Below the pieces are notes generated by a model that was given only the letters and a program-made list of their open reading frames with translations, was not told where the DNA came from and did no database searches. Position numbers and translations under genes: made by a program. DNA of 64,000 nt from Trichomonas vaginalis G3 (lineage: Eukaryota; Parabasalia; Trichomonadida; Trichomonadidae): NCBI RefSeq assembly GCF_026262505.1, contig NC_067206.1, positions 310,001 to 374,000 on the forward strand, in the 5' to 3' direction. This document shows, piece by piece, positions 1 through 7,791 of this stretch. Positions within the stretch are counted from its first letter, which is position 1; every line of letters starts with the position of its first letter.

Positions 1-142
1 TTTTGTAGATTCTCGCATCAGTTCGAAACATGATTTGAACTGGATGATCTATTTTGGGGAATAGGTTCAGAACTTGCTGCTTCTCTTCATCGATCAGTGG
101 ATCTGAGATATTAAAAGCAGTGTTCTTGTGAAAAAAAGTCAT
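1..142 (-). CDS. 5' end of an unknown gene, cut by the window edge
   Basis: On the minus strand an ATG at 142 opens 47 codons that stay open to the left edge; the protein starts MTFFHKNTAFNISDPLIDEE. Codon use and the mixed, non-repetitive composition look coding. The ATG follows an AT-rich leader with TCA about 13 bases upstream, as for other genes here. No family is recognised from so short a piece. It runs in the same direction as the lipase gene at 496-1680, with about 350 bp between them. It could be a chance frame, but open length, composition and leader argue for a real gene start. Confidence 0.5.
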   Translation of the reverse strand, partial: MTFFHKNTAFNISDPLIDEEKQQVLNLFPKIDHPVQIMFRTDARIYK

Positions 143-495
143 CAAAGATTTTTTGATTGTGTTAGAAATAATCGTTTTTAATTCAAAAGTTTGATAATTT
201 AGGGGGAATATTTACAATAAAAAATTTGAAATTCGATGTAAAGATTTTCCTCGATTGCTATTTATGATATTTTTAATTGCATACTCAAAAAGTCATATGA
301 TAAAGAAAATTAAACCCTTTATCTGAGAATGATTTATGGAATTTTCAAAATTTTGGAATTAAAATTTAATCATTATAACAACAAAAAGTATTAATCTAGT
401 TCCAACTCGATAAATACTAAATAATTTAAAACAAAGAATACATCTATTATTAATATTTTATTATAATATTTAATAAATTATATGAAACATATAAA
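143..495. other. Intergenic, AT-rich
   Basis: Very AT-rich DNA between two minus-strand genes. It should hold the 3' end of the lipase transcript and the promoter of the leftmost gene. I see no other gene or repeat. Confidence 0.5.
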
Positions 496-1680
496 TTATT
501 TCTCCCATTCAGTATCTAAAACGTGTTTGAGTACTAAATCTACGTACTCCTCCTTCATAACCATGAAGATGTGAGAGGCAAGTTCAGAAGTTGAATCCAA
601 ATTAATGCATTTGAGCTTCTTTGATGATTTCCAGTTATTGCATGCATAGTGGTATCCTTCCGCATTGATCAATGTATCACCGAGAGAATACATGTACTCT
701 TTTGTTTGAGCGTTGTATCCGATGACTGTTTTCATCTTATCATTGTATACAATGACTGTTGGAACATCAAGTGGATTAATGGTCTGAGCGGAAAACTTCT
801 TATGGAGTTCAAAGATTTCAGGAGTATTTCTGAATTTACCGTTTTTGGCTAAGAGTTCTGGTAATTCGGCAGCAGTGTAGCCTTTTCCTGTTTCATCATG
901 GAAGACGTGAAGTTGGCCGAACACTTTGTGGTTTGGAAGATGAACGTAAAGAGCTCCGAGGGAGGAAGCAAGAGATCCCATTGCAGATTCTGAGATTCCG
1001 AAATGTCTCATGATATAAAGTGCTCCATTCCAAAGATTTTCAACAACTGTACCGCAGCCACCAAATGAAGGTGCGACCAAAATGGCAGATTCAATATATT
1101 TTTGGCGCCATTCTGGTATTGTAACATTAGACAAGAAGTAGTGGATGAAATATCCACCAAGTGAATGTCCAACTAAAGCAACTTTTTGATTTGAATTCAA
1201 TGTATAGGCTTTTTCAACGAGATCTTTCATTCTTTTGTAATGATCATCACCTAGCATAAGGCCTCGTCTCCAATCGAATGGTGCGCCGAATAAATCTTTT
1301 CCGACTGTATATCCTTTTGTTTCCAGATACTTAATATACTTATTGAAATAAGGAATAAAGTTTGTAATGTTAAAGAATTCATCCAAGTAGCTGATACCAT
1401 CAACGCCTCCAAAATCAACAATATCAAGATTAACTCCTTCTTGGTTTATCGCTGATTTTGTTGTATTATCGTATCTCATAGTGAGCCAGTCACTAAGACA
1501 GTTTCCAAGTGGAGGAATACAATATTGTTTCTTTACCCATATGTCAGTTTCAGCAACATTTTTAGGGCAGTACCAGTGAGTCTTTCTGTTTGTTACAGAA
1601 CCTCGTAAGACACTACCCATAGTTCCAGGAATTAAGATCACAGGTTTTAATGAGCCTACAGTGTGAAAAAACAAAAACAT
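496..1680 (-). CDS. LCAT-family lipase/acyltransferase
   Basis: A 394-residue protein of the lecithin:cholesterol acyltransferase / phospholipase family (alpha/beta hydrolase), which moves or hydrolyses acyl chains of phospholipids. From the ATG at 1680 it has a short hydrophobic start (MFLFFHTVGSL) that may be a signal peptide, then the family's LIPGTMGS oxyanion-region motif (about residues 16-23). Next come the lid-region Trp/Cys segment (THWYCPKN), a FDWR motif (about 135-138) and the nucleophile elbow GHSLGG (about 171-176, Ser173). A VIVYND segment and a C-terminal ASHIFM segment are placed as the catalytic Asp and His would be. Length is usual for the family. The open frame extends 19 codons upstream but has no ATG there, so 1680 is the start. 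Likely secreted or lysosomal; the substrate is unknown. Confidence 0.88.
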   Translation of the reverse strand: MFLFFHTVGSLKPVILIPGTMGSVLRGSVTNRKTHWYCPKNVAETDIWVKKQYCIPPLGNCLSDWLTMRYDNTTKSAINQEGVNLDIVDFGGVDGISYLDEFFNITNFIPYFNKYIKYLETKGYTVGKDLFGAPFDWRRGLMLGDDHYKRMKDLVEKAYTLNSNQKVALVGHSLGGYFIHYFLSNVTIPEWRQKYIESAILVAPSFGGCGTVVENLWNGALYIMRHFGISESAMGSLASSLGALYVHLPNHKVFGQLHVFHDETGKGYTAAELPELLAKNGKFRNTPEIFELHKKFSAQTINPLDVPTVIVYNDKMKTVIGYNAQTKEYMYSLGDTLINAEGYHYACNNWKSSKKLKCINLDSTSELASHIFMVMKEEYVDLVLKHVLDTEWEK

Positions 1681-2438
1681 TTTGAAGCTATTCAATTTTT
1701 GTGTTACTTCGAACCGTTTCTGAATGGCGATCAACAAACTTCATCTACACCAAATGTATATTATTTTGAACCAAATTTTTAAAATATAAATCACCTTTCA
1801 AAAATTTTTGAATGTTATTCTAATCAGGAATTGAGGAAAAAATTGATGAAAAAATGAATCAGACGAATTTTGATACCATATTATTTTATAAAAGTATGGT
1901 CAATAGTATAAATTCAATAAATAACTTCAAAAACTCGAGGATTTTTTTGCAATTATATAAAATTATGATAATATTTTAATAGGTGCCTTAAACATAAAGA
2001 TACTCATGTCACATAGCTGCAACGTTAAAGAATTTCGCTTTAAATTAGTGAAATACATTTGCTCAGCATTAGAGGAGATATTTGAAGAGTAAAGACAATC
2101 GATTGCTTATTGTATATTTTTGGCAGCAATTCTAGCAGTTCGAAGCCAATGTAATGTTTTTTGAACATCATTTTTTTCAATTTCTGGGATAAATATGCAT
2201 GTTTGGCTTATGTTAATTTTATCCTTTAATGTCATACCAATACACATGCAGGTTATGTTATTAAAACAGTGAAAAACAAGCAAACAAGATTTCGAATGCC
2301 AACCACAATTATATCTTTGAGGTAAATTATGTATATATTGGCCATTAAATGGTATATAAATGATATAATTATTGATGAATCAAGCCACTAGAGAAATAAA
2401 ACTTTGAATTTAACTTTAATTCAATATGATTATGATTG
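1681..2438. other. Intergenic with coding-like remnant
   Basis: Upstream region of the lipase gene, ending at the Polinton target site. Apart from the remnant at 2107-2379 no gene is seen. Confidence 0.45.
2107..2379 (-). pseudogene. Coding-like fragment, possible 3' end of a lost host gene
   Basis: On the minus strand 90 codons are open to a stop at 2107-2109, ending with a well-mixed stretch (IFIPEIEKNDVQKTLHWLRT, then ARIAAKNIQ). The composition is protein-like, with Trp, Cys, Lys and Glu, unlike the surrounding AT-rich spacer. There is no ATG at the 5' side, where a stop codon precedes it, and nothing matching continues on the far side of the Polinton. It may be the tail of a decayed gene or a short gene starting at an internal ATG. 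No family recognised. Confidence 0.25.
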
Positions 2439-2443
2439 TATAT

Positions 2444-2444
<1 letters not shown>
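2439..2444. repeat. Target-site duplication, left copy (TATATC)
   Basis: TATATC lies directly before the A-tract that begins the Polinton and is repeated in direct orientation directly after the T-tract that ends it (27098-27103). Six-base duplications are the known hallmark of Polinton integrase. Confidence 0.85.
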
Positions 2445-2482
<38 letters not shown>

Positions 2483-2721
2483 AAGTGGGGCTTCCAGGCA
2501 CTTCGTGCCTTCTAGCCCTGAGGATGAATGAGTATAATGAAGTTTTTTTTTCTTGGGGTGAGCTTCCAGGCACTTCGTGCCTTCTAGCCCACATAAATGA
2601 AGTTCTTATATATACGGGTCTTCCAGGAGCTTTTCACAAATTATATATGTTTTCATGTTTTGTCATGATTTCATCGTAAATGTTTTGTCAAGACTTCTTC
2701 TTCGTAAAATCAGACAAAAAT

Positions 2722-3200
2722 ATATTTTAGGGTAGAAGGGTATATCTACCCCGTTTTCTACCCTCTTTTCTACCCTCTTGAATTTTCATGAAATTTACAC
2801 CAAAAATATATTTTAGGGTAGAAGGGTATATCTACCCCGTTTTCTACCCTCTTTTCTACCCTCTTGAATTTTCATGAAATTTACACCAAAAATATACTAC
2901 TAGGGTCATTTACGAAGAAGTCTTAACAAAACATTTACGAAGAAGTCTTAACAAAGTCTTTACGAAGAAGTCTTAACAAAGTCTTTACGAAGAAGTCTTA
3001 ACAAAACATAGACAAGAAAGTTCATGAGTGTAAATGACCCAAAAATATATTTTAGGGTAGAAGGGTATATCTACCCCGTTTTCTACCCTCTTTTCTACCC
3101 TCTTGAATTTTCATGAAATTTACACCAAAAATATATTTTAGGGTAGAAGGGTATATCTACCCCGTTTTCTACCCTCTTGAATTTTCATGAAATTTACACC
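2722..3200. repeat. Polinton-wide 75-bp repeat, four copies in left end
   Basis: The unit reads AAATATATTTTAGGGTAGAA, then GGGTATATCTACCCCGTTTT and two or three CTACCCTCTT blocks, and ends near GAATTTTCATGAA. The AGGGTAGA and TCTACCC halves can pair, so each copy can fold. Two pairs of copies sit here, separated by a short block of minisatellite at about 2905-3010. Other copies are listed at 3390, 11587, 13042, 14231, 14408, 25955 and 26548. Confidence 0.85.
2915..3010. repeat. 24-bp minisatellite, short block
   Basis: About four units of a 24-bp motif around TTTACGAAGAAGTCTTAACA, the same unit that is expanded in the right end of the element. Confidence 0.8.
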
Positions 3201-3214
3201 AAAATATACTACTA

Positions 3215-3395
3215 GGGTCATTTACGAAGAAATCTCAACAAAGTCTTTACGATGAAGTCTTGACAAAGTCTTTACGAAGAAGTCTCAACAAAGTCTTTAC
3301 GAAGAAGTCTCAACAAAGTCTTTACGAAGAAGTCTTAACAAAGTCTTTACGAAGAAGTCTTGACAAAGTCTTTACGAAGAAATTCATGAAAATTC
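3215..3395. repeat. 24-bp minisatellite, second left block
   Basis: About seven tandem units of the 24-bp motif AAGTCTTTACGAAGAAGTCT with small variants (CAACA, TGACA or TAACA). Because 24 is a multiple of three, frames stay open through it (an SLRR/KVFTKK-type repeat); these are not genes. Confidence 0.85.
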
Positions 3396-3460
3396 AAGAG
3401 GGTAGAAAAGAGGGTAGAAAACGGGGTAGATATACCCTTCTACCCTAAAATATATTTTTG
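3390..3460. repeat. Polinton-wide 75-bp repeat, inverted copy
   Basis: An inverted copy of the AGGGTAGAA/TCTACCCC repeat between minisatellite blocks, facing the copies at 2722-3200 and so able to pair with them. Confidence 0.8.
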
Positions 3461-3558
3461 GGTCATTTACGAAGAAATCTCAACAAAGTCTTTACGAAGA
3501 AGTCACAATAAAACATCTATCACTTTTCAGGAAAAAACATTTTTATTATATATATAAA

Positions 3559-4377
3559 ATGAATTTTACAAAACCACCGTTACCCTTCTTTGGAAATAAG
3601 AGTAGATGTAAAGATATTCTATTGAGAGAACTTAAGAAACTACCGAATGGTCTAACATTTGTAGACTTGTTCGGTGGAAGTTTCTATATATCCCATTTGT
3701 GCCATACAATATTCCCAGACTCAAAGATTATATGCAATGACTTCGACAACTATATGAACCGTCTCAAACATATACCAGACACAAACAAAATATTGAAAGA
3801 GTTAAAAGAAAAGATACCTATAGGTAAGATGGAACGTATACCATTAGATAAGAAAAATATTGTGAGAGAGGTTTTGAAAAAAGCAGAGTATATTGACTGG
3901 GATAGTATATCTGCTAGACTATTATATAGTGGTGCTATAAGAGTTCATGACATTGAAACACTTATGTCAAAAGTTTTATATCTTAACTATACAAATGTTT
4001 TCAAAGAGAACATAGAAAAATATATTGAGGGTATAGAGTTTGTGAGATGTCATTGGACAGAGTTGTATGAAAAATATAAAGACAAGGAAAATGTTTTCTT
4101 TATAGTGGACCCGCCGTTCTATAACACATGGGATTTTCAATACCAAGTAGACTGGACTTTGAGAGACTCTTTAGAAACTTTAGACGTTTTACATAACCAT
4201 CCATGCTTTTACTTTACATCCGATAAAAGTGGTTTGGAAAGTGTCATGAGATGGTTAGAGGACATACATGACTATGAGTTTAGATACGATAAGATAGAAT
4301 ATGAGAGAGGTCCTATAAACTGGAGAAAGTGTCATAACAAAGAAATTTTACTAGTAAGTAAATGTGGTTTGAAATAG
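3559..4377 (+). CDS. Dam-like (D12 class) adenine-N6 DNA methyltransferase, Polinton part
   Basis: A 272-residue protein matching D12-class adenine methylases, which put a methyl group on N6 of adenine in DNA using S-adenosylmethionine. It shows the PPLPFFGNKS start typical of Dam/D12 enzymes (residues 6-15), the cofactor-binding FVDLFGGSF motif I (about 34-42) and the catalytic DPPF motif IV (near 185), in the right order. It is the first gene inside the left end, with a TATATATAAA leader. Trichomonad chromatin is known to carry N6-methyladenine and Dam-like enzymes, so a mobile element carrying one is a plausible source. The target sequence is unknown; self-methylation or host-chromatin effects are inference. 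Confidence 0.85.
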   Translation: MNFTKPPLPFFGNKSRCKDILLRELKKLPNGLTFVDLFGGSFYISHLCHTIFPDSKIICNDFDNYMNRLKHIPDTNKILKELKEKIPIGKMERIPLDKKNIVREVLKKAEYIDWDSISARLLYSGAIRVHDIETLMSKVLYLNYTNVFKENIEKYIEGIEFVRCHWTELYEKYKDKENVFFIVDPPFYNTWDFQYQVDWTLRDSLETLDVLHNHPCFYFTSDKSGLESVMRWLEDIHDYEFRYDKIEYERGPINWRKCHNKEILLVSKCGLK

Positions 4378-4493
4378 GACTACTTGTTTTAGGTTTTTTC
4401 CATTGTGTCATTTACTTATTTGACGTGGCAGAAAGATATAGAGAATATGAAGATGAACCAATGCCTGCAAATGTTCAGTATATGTACTCGTAA
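4362..4493 (+). CDS. Small single-pass membrane protein, 43 residues, Polinton part
   Basis: An ATG inside the end of the methylase gene opens a 43-codon frame that overlaps it by 16 bases. Residues 4-20 (EIGLLVLGFFHCVIYLF) are a clear hydrophobic helix, followed by a charged tail (AERYREYEDEP). Small one-helix proteins are common in Polintons and related viruses. The tight overlap with the methylase and the gap of only 23 bases to the next gene argue that it is real. Function unknown. Confidence 0.5.
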   Translation: MWFEIGLLVLGFFHCVIYLFDVAERYREYEDEPMPANVQYMYS

Positions 4494-4499
4494 GAGATA

Positions 4500-4509
4500 T
4501 TTTTATCTA
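4500..4509 (+). promoter_or_regulatory. Late-type leader motif TTTTTATCTA
   Basis: Lies 8 bases before the ATG of the next gene. Closely related motifs precede many structural-type genes of the element: TTTTTACATA at 4881 and 10711, TTTTATCTA at 5992, TTTTTATCT at 17602, TTTTTACTGAG at 9166 and 9344. Likely an initiator or promoter element of the Polinton; the name late-type is inference. Confidence 0.5.
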
Positions 4510-4516
4510 ATATTAA

Positions 4517-4879
4517 ATGGACGCACAGAACTTAGCGAATGCACAGCAACCTGGACAACCAAACCCAGAGAATATTCCAAATGAAGTTAGAATACAAACT
4601 GCAATGGCAAACTATGGTCAAGTGCCAACAGATGTACAAATGCAAACTGCCATGTCAAATGACGCTGCGTTAGGCTTACCACCATGGTATGCAAATATGA
4701 GATGGAAAGAGTTTTATACAAACCCTGAAGTGGGATATAAACAACTCTATGCAGATGACGCGAACACAGGAGTTGACCCAGAATATGTTTTCTACCAGAG
4801 GAGAAACAGAATGTATGAGCTCCAGTTAAAGAATGCTATGGAACTCAACAGGAAACGTAAGAGACTAGGCGGACATTAG
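4517..4879 (+). CDS. Unknown 120-residue Polinton protein
   Basis: Starts MDAQNLANAQQPGQPNPENI. Near the N-terminus a stretch of about 20 residues occurs twice, each copy ending in QTAM-N or QTAMSN, showing an internal duplication. The middle holds aromatic residues (PPWYANMRWKEFYTNPEVGY) and the end is basic (NRKRKRLGGH), so it may bind nucleic acid or another virion part. It lies between the membrane protein and the amphipathic protein, in an apparent structural block with 20-bp spacers. No family recognised. Confidence 0.55.
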   Translation: MDAQNLANAQQPGQPNPENIPNEVRIQTAMANYGQVPTDVQMQTAMSNDAALGLPPWYANMRWKEFYTNPEVGYKQLYADDANTGVDPEYVFYQRRNRMYELQLKNAMELNRKRKRLGGH

Positions 4880-4880
4880 A

Positions 4881-4890
4881 TTTTTACATA
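4881..4890 (+). promoter_or_regulatory. Late-type leader motif TTTTTACATA
   Basis: Lies 7 bases before the ATG at 4898. The same ten bases recur 7 bases before the frame at 10727. Confidence 0.5.
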
Positions 4891-4897
4891 TAGTAAA

Positions 4898-5140
4898 ATG
4901 GGTTTCTTCAGTAGTATTGGAAACTTCTTTCGAAATGTTGGAAGAGGTATATGGAATGGAATAAAATCTGTCGGAAGAGGAGTATGGAACGGTGTCAAAA
5001 ATATTGGTAAAAGAGTAGGTCAGTTTGTTGGTATTATACCTAAAGACCCTGAACCAGAAGAACAAGCTCCTGTTATACAACAGCCTGAACCTGCACCACA
5101 GTCTAGTTGGCAACCAAATCCAACACCTCAACCGTATTAA
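4898..5140 (+). CDS. Amphipathic, probably membrane-active protein, Polinton part
   Basis: An 80-residue protein whose first 45 residues are three successive amphipathic units of about 11 residues (VGRGIWNGIKS, VGRGVWNGVKN, IGKRVGQFVGI) after a MGFFSSIGNFF start. The second half is Pro/Gln-rich (PEPEEQAPVIQQPEPAPQ). Gly/Trp/Lys amphipathic helices with a proline-rich tail resemble membrane-lytic or minor capsid peptides such as adenovirus pVI. No homology is claimed. It is closely packed after 4517-4879 and ends next to the converging duplicated gene at 5143. Confidence 0.6.
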   Translation: MGFFSSIGNFFRNVGRGIWNGIKSVGRGVWNGVKNIGKRVGQFVGIIPKDPEPEEQAPVIQQPEPAPQSSWQPNPTPQPY

Positions 5141-5142
5141 AA

Positions 5143-5990
5143 TTATATTTTTACCGTTCGATAGTAGTTGTATATGAAACTAAGTTCTAAGTAAAACGCG
5201 TGGTATAATGGAATTATTCTCTTTCTTCCATCTGTAGTAAACCATACTTGAAAGTCTGAAATACTTCCACTTGGTGGTTCGTATAACTTTGTAGGTTTTT
5301 CGTAAAAGTCATTTGCCAAGCATAAGAAAGAGTTTTGGGCGCCAGAAAATGAAGCATGAACAATAATAGCATCTGAGTCGAAAACATTTTCATATGTTCC
5401 ATTAGGGTTTGAGACTTCATAATAGTCTGGGTGTACTGGATACCATGCAGGCTGATTTAACATCCTCAAAAATCTATGCCATGCCAAGTTGTTATATTTT
5501 GTAGAAATATAAACGTTTTCTCCAAGGTCTTCTATTTTATTGAATTTAACAGTTGCATTTTTCCTGTCATATAAAATATCGAGATGGTACTCTCCTTCGT
5601 CAATGTTGTACTGTTTTGCATATTCGAGATAGATATCGTTTATTTTTCTTGAAAAGCTTGAAGAGTTGTTTCTAAGTTTACAAGCAAACTAACTTGTAAA
5701 AGTTTTCCCTGTTCAAATTTCTCATACGTACGTTTTTCTTTGTTATAGTATCGAATTTCAAAAGCGACCGTAAATGGGAAACCATGTATGGCTTCTGAAA
5801 TGAACTTCATTCTACGAAAGCCAATAGCTTTTGTGACGGATGGGTCTCTTAACCATCTTAGTGGGTAGTCAAAACGATAGCCTTCATGTTTTACGGTCTC
5901 TGTCTCAAACTTTTGACCTACGTTAGTAAAAAGTTCATCTAATGGTTTAGTTGTAGCAACTCTTGAATTTTCTTTTTCTATTGAAAGCAT
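5143..5990 (-). pseudogene. Duplicated Polinton gene, copy A (broken)
   Basis: The minus strand holds a coding region clearly related to 10727-11586: both keep a TKPLD start block, an IRW/LRW-SPS-AKAIGFRR block, and later SDFQVWFTT, YEPPS and ELSFIYNY blocks. The beta-rich, aromatic composition suggests a virion or jelly-roll-like protein, but no family is recognised. The copy is broken. It shares its leader with the fibre gene at 6009, facing it head to head with only 18 bases between start codons. Confidence 0.6.
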
Positions 5991-6008
5991 ATTTTATCTA
6001 GAATAAAA
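5991..6008. promoter_or_regulatory. Bidirectional leader between two Polinton genes
   Basis: Only 18 bases separate the start codon at 5990 (minus) from that at 6009 (plus). The segment is almost entirely TTTTATCTAGAATAAAA, a near-palindrome reading as a late-type motif in both directions. A similar 18-base divergent leader lies at 20692-20709. Confidence 0.5.
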
Positions 6009-6896
6009 ATGTCGAAAGAAACAGCGTCTATGAGAGAAATAAAACACAACCGACAACTCATTTTGCAAGCTCTAAATAAGAACACAACAAACTTTTCAAA
6101 CTATTCTAAGATATCTGAGTCATTGAAAGAAGGAAACTTAAAACTGACATTAAACCCAATGACAGATGAGTTTCTGTTTCAAGACAACAAGAACCATACT
6201 GTTTGTATAAATCCAACAAAAGGAACTTTAAACGAGAAACCTATATCTGAACTTCTTTTGAAAGCAGATATTGACAACAAAGCTGACAAAGAGTATGTCA
6301 TTGAAAAAGTTCAAGAAGAACATGACAGAGCAGATGCAACATATGCAACGAAAGAACATACTCATCCTGAACTAGCAGACAAAACATATGTTGACAATAA
6401 AATGTCAAGTGAAGTGACAAGAGCTGACAAAGAATATTCTAAAAAGACTCATATACATACCATTGCAAATATTACAAACTTACAAGAAACCTTAAACAGG
6501 AAAAGTGCCGTTGGACATACACATACATCTTCTGAAATAACAAACTTACAAGAAACCTTAAACAGGAAAAGTGACGTTGGACATACACATACCATTGCAA
6601 ATATTGCAAACTTACAAGAAACCTTAAACAGGAAAAGTGACGTTGGACATACACATACCATTGCAAATATTACAAACTTACAAGAAACCTTAAACAGGAA
6701 AAGTGCCGTTGGACATACACATACATCTTCTGAAATAACAGACTTAAACGTTAGCCTTGAAAAGAAAGCAGATAAAACATATGTCAATGAAATATACCAA
6801 AGTTTAGTTGGAACAAAAATAATTGAAACTATTGTTGGTGACTTTTCTGTCAATGAAGAAAACAAATATTTTAGATGGAGTTTGTACACTCCTTAA
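6009..6896 (+). CDS. Fibre-like protein with GHTHT repeats, Polinton part
   Basis: A 295-residue protein with an N-terminal helical region and then about five 22-residue units built on GHTHTIANITNLQETLNRKS, alternating with a GHTHTSSEIT version. Repeats of this kind, with histidines at GHTH, are typical of bacteriophage tail-fibre shafts, where they trimerise and bind metal. The DNA units are nearly identical, so the array expanded or was homogenised recently. Earlier in the protein KADKEYVIEKV and KTHIHTIA repeats are looser. It is probably the shaft of a receptor-binding fibre; the frames at 6875 and 7285 follow in the same direction. Confidence 0.75.
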   Translation: MSKETASMREIKHNRQLILQALNKNTTNFSNYSKISESLKEGNLKLTLNPMTDEFLFQDNKNHTVCINPTKGTLNEKPISELLLKADIDNKADKEYVIEKVQEEHDRADATYATKEHTHPELADKTYVDNKMSSEVTRADKEYSKKTHIHTIANITNLQETLNRKSAVGHTHTSSEITNLQETLNRKSDVGHTHTIANIANLQETLNRKSDVGHTHTIANITNLQETLNRKSAVGHTHTSSEITDLNVSLEKKADKTYVNEIYQSLVGTKIIETIVGDFSVNEENKYFRWSLYTP

Positions 6897-7186
6897 AAAA
6901 TGGTATACGGTATAAACTCATTCCGAAAAATAACAATGAAATGTATGTAAGCTATATAAAGAATGATGGTACACAAGTTAAAGTTCCATTAGACAACAAC
7001 TGCTACTTAAACTTATATGGAGACGAACAAAAGAAATATTTAAGAGTTTATGAAATGACAGATATGACATTACCTAACCCAGCTCCAGCACCATATTATT
7101 ATGACTATGGTGTTGACGCACGTGTAGACCCAAAAAAGCAAACATTATATTTAGAATATATAGATATAAAAGATATAATGCAATAG
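6875..7186 (+). CDS. Unknown 103-residue protein downstream of the fibre gene
   Basis: Starts inside the last codons of the fibre gene (22-base overlap) and holds Tyr/Asp-rich, beta-type sequence (NCYLNLYGDEQKKYLRVYEM, then a PAPAPYYYDYGV stretch). Likely a fibre accessory or knob protein from its position; no family recognised. Confidence 0.45.
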   Translation: MEFVHSLKNGIRYKLIPKNNNEMYVSYIKNDGTQVKVPLDNNCYLNLYGDEQKKYLRVYEMTDMTLPNPAPAPYYYDYGVDARVDPKKQTLYLEYIDIKDIMQ

Positions 7187-7284
7187 AAAAAACGAGAATA
7201 GTATATTATTATACAGATGACAGAAATAAATATTATAGTCAGATTTTACCTACCCTGAAACATAAGATTATATTATAAAATAAT

Positions 7285-7791
7285 TTGACACAAACCAGAA
7301 GAAACCTGAAATGGCTGCACTATATTTTAAGTTCAAAGAGAGAATCCTATAATATTCATATGTTTGATTTAATGAACCCAGTAGGTTCTATTTATACATC
7401 TATGGAAGCAAGAAGTCCTCAAGTAATGTTTGGTGTTGGTGCATGGGAACAAATAGTCGACAGGTTTTTGTATTGTGCAAACTCTTCAAAGAAACAGTGG
7501 AAGTAAAACGATTTCAGGTGAAAAATTTACCTGCACACAGTCACTACATAGATTTAAGTACATTCAAGCAGGTTGGCATAAGCATAAATTTTGGATTGGC
7601 ACGCCTTGAAAAAAGGTAAAGGATATGATGTTAAAGACGACGTTCAGTTGCTATATAATTGTTACTGGAGTGACACTCAGGGAGATGGAAACCATACACA
7701 TCGCGTTTCAGGATATACGCAAACAACGGGACAAAGTAAAGAATACATGCCACCTTACATGACAGTTTACGCATGGTATAGAATTGCTTAG
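7285..7791 (+). pseudogene. Phage-type fibre tip domain (broken)
   Basis: The region carries GSIYTSMEARSPQVMFGVG, WEQIVDRFLYC and, further on, NHTHRVSGYTQTTGQSKEYM with PPYMTVYAWYR. These are the conserved blocks of the C-terminal tip domain of phage tail-fibre and baseplate proteins. It is broken in this copy. It closes the fibre block and its end overlaps the end of the converging integrase region by 3 bases. Confidence 0.7.

Larger units (their letters stand above)
2445..3519. repeat. Polinton left terminal inverted repeat
   Basis: Starts with an A-tract of about 35 bases, then two copies of a GCTTCCAGGCACTTCGTGCC block that is itself a hairpin, then the Polinton-wide 75-bp repeat and the 24-bp minisatellite. 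It matches 25885-27097 in inverse orientation, out to ACAATAAAACATCT near 3519. The two ends differ mainly in how many minisatellite units they carry, so they differ in length (about 1.08 versus 1.21 kb). Confidence 0.85.

Noticed and set aside
3260-3448. Frames with TKSLRR/KVFTKK repeats in the terminal repeats (also 26348-26560)
   Set aside because: Minisatellite with a 24-base period, open by arithmetic only.
6449-6889. Minus-strand Cys/Val/Phe-rich frame opposite the fibre gene
   Set aside because: Mirror of the GHTHT repeat; the plus-strand frame matches a known repeat type.
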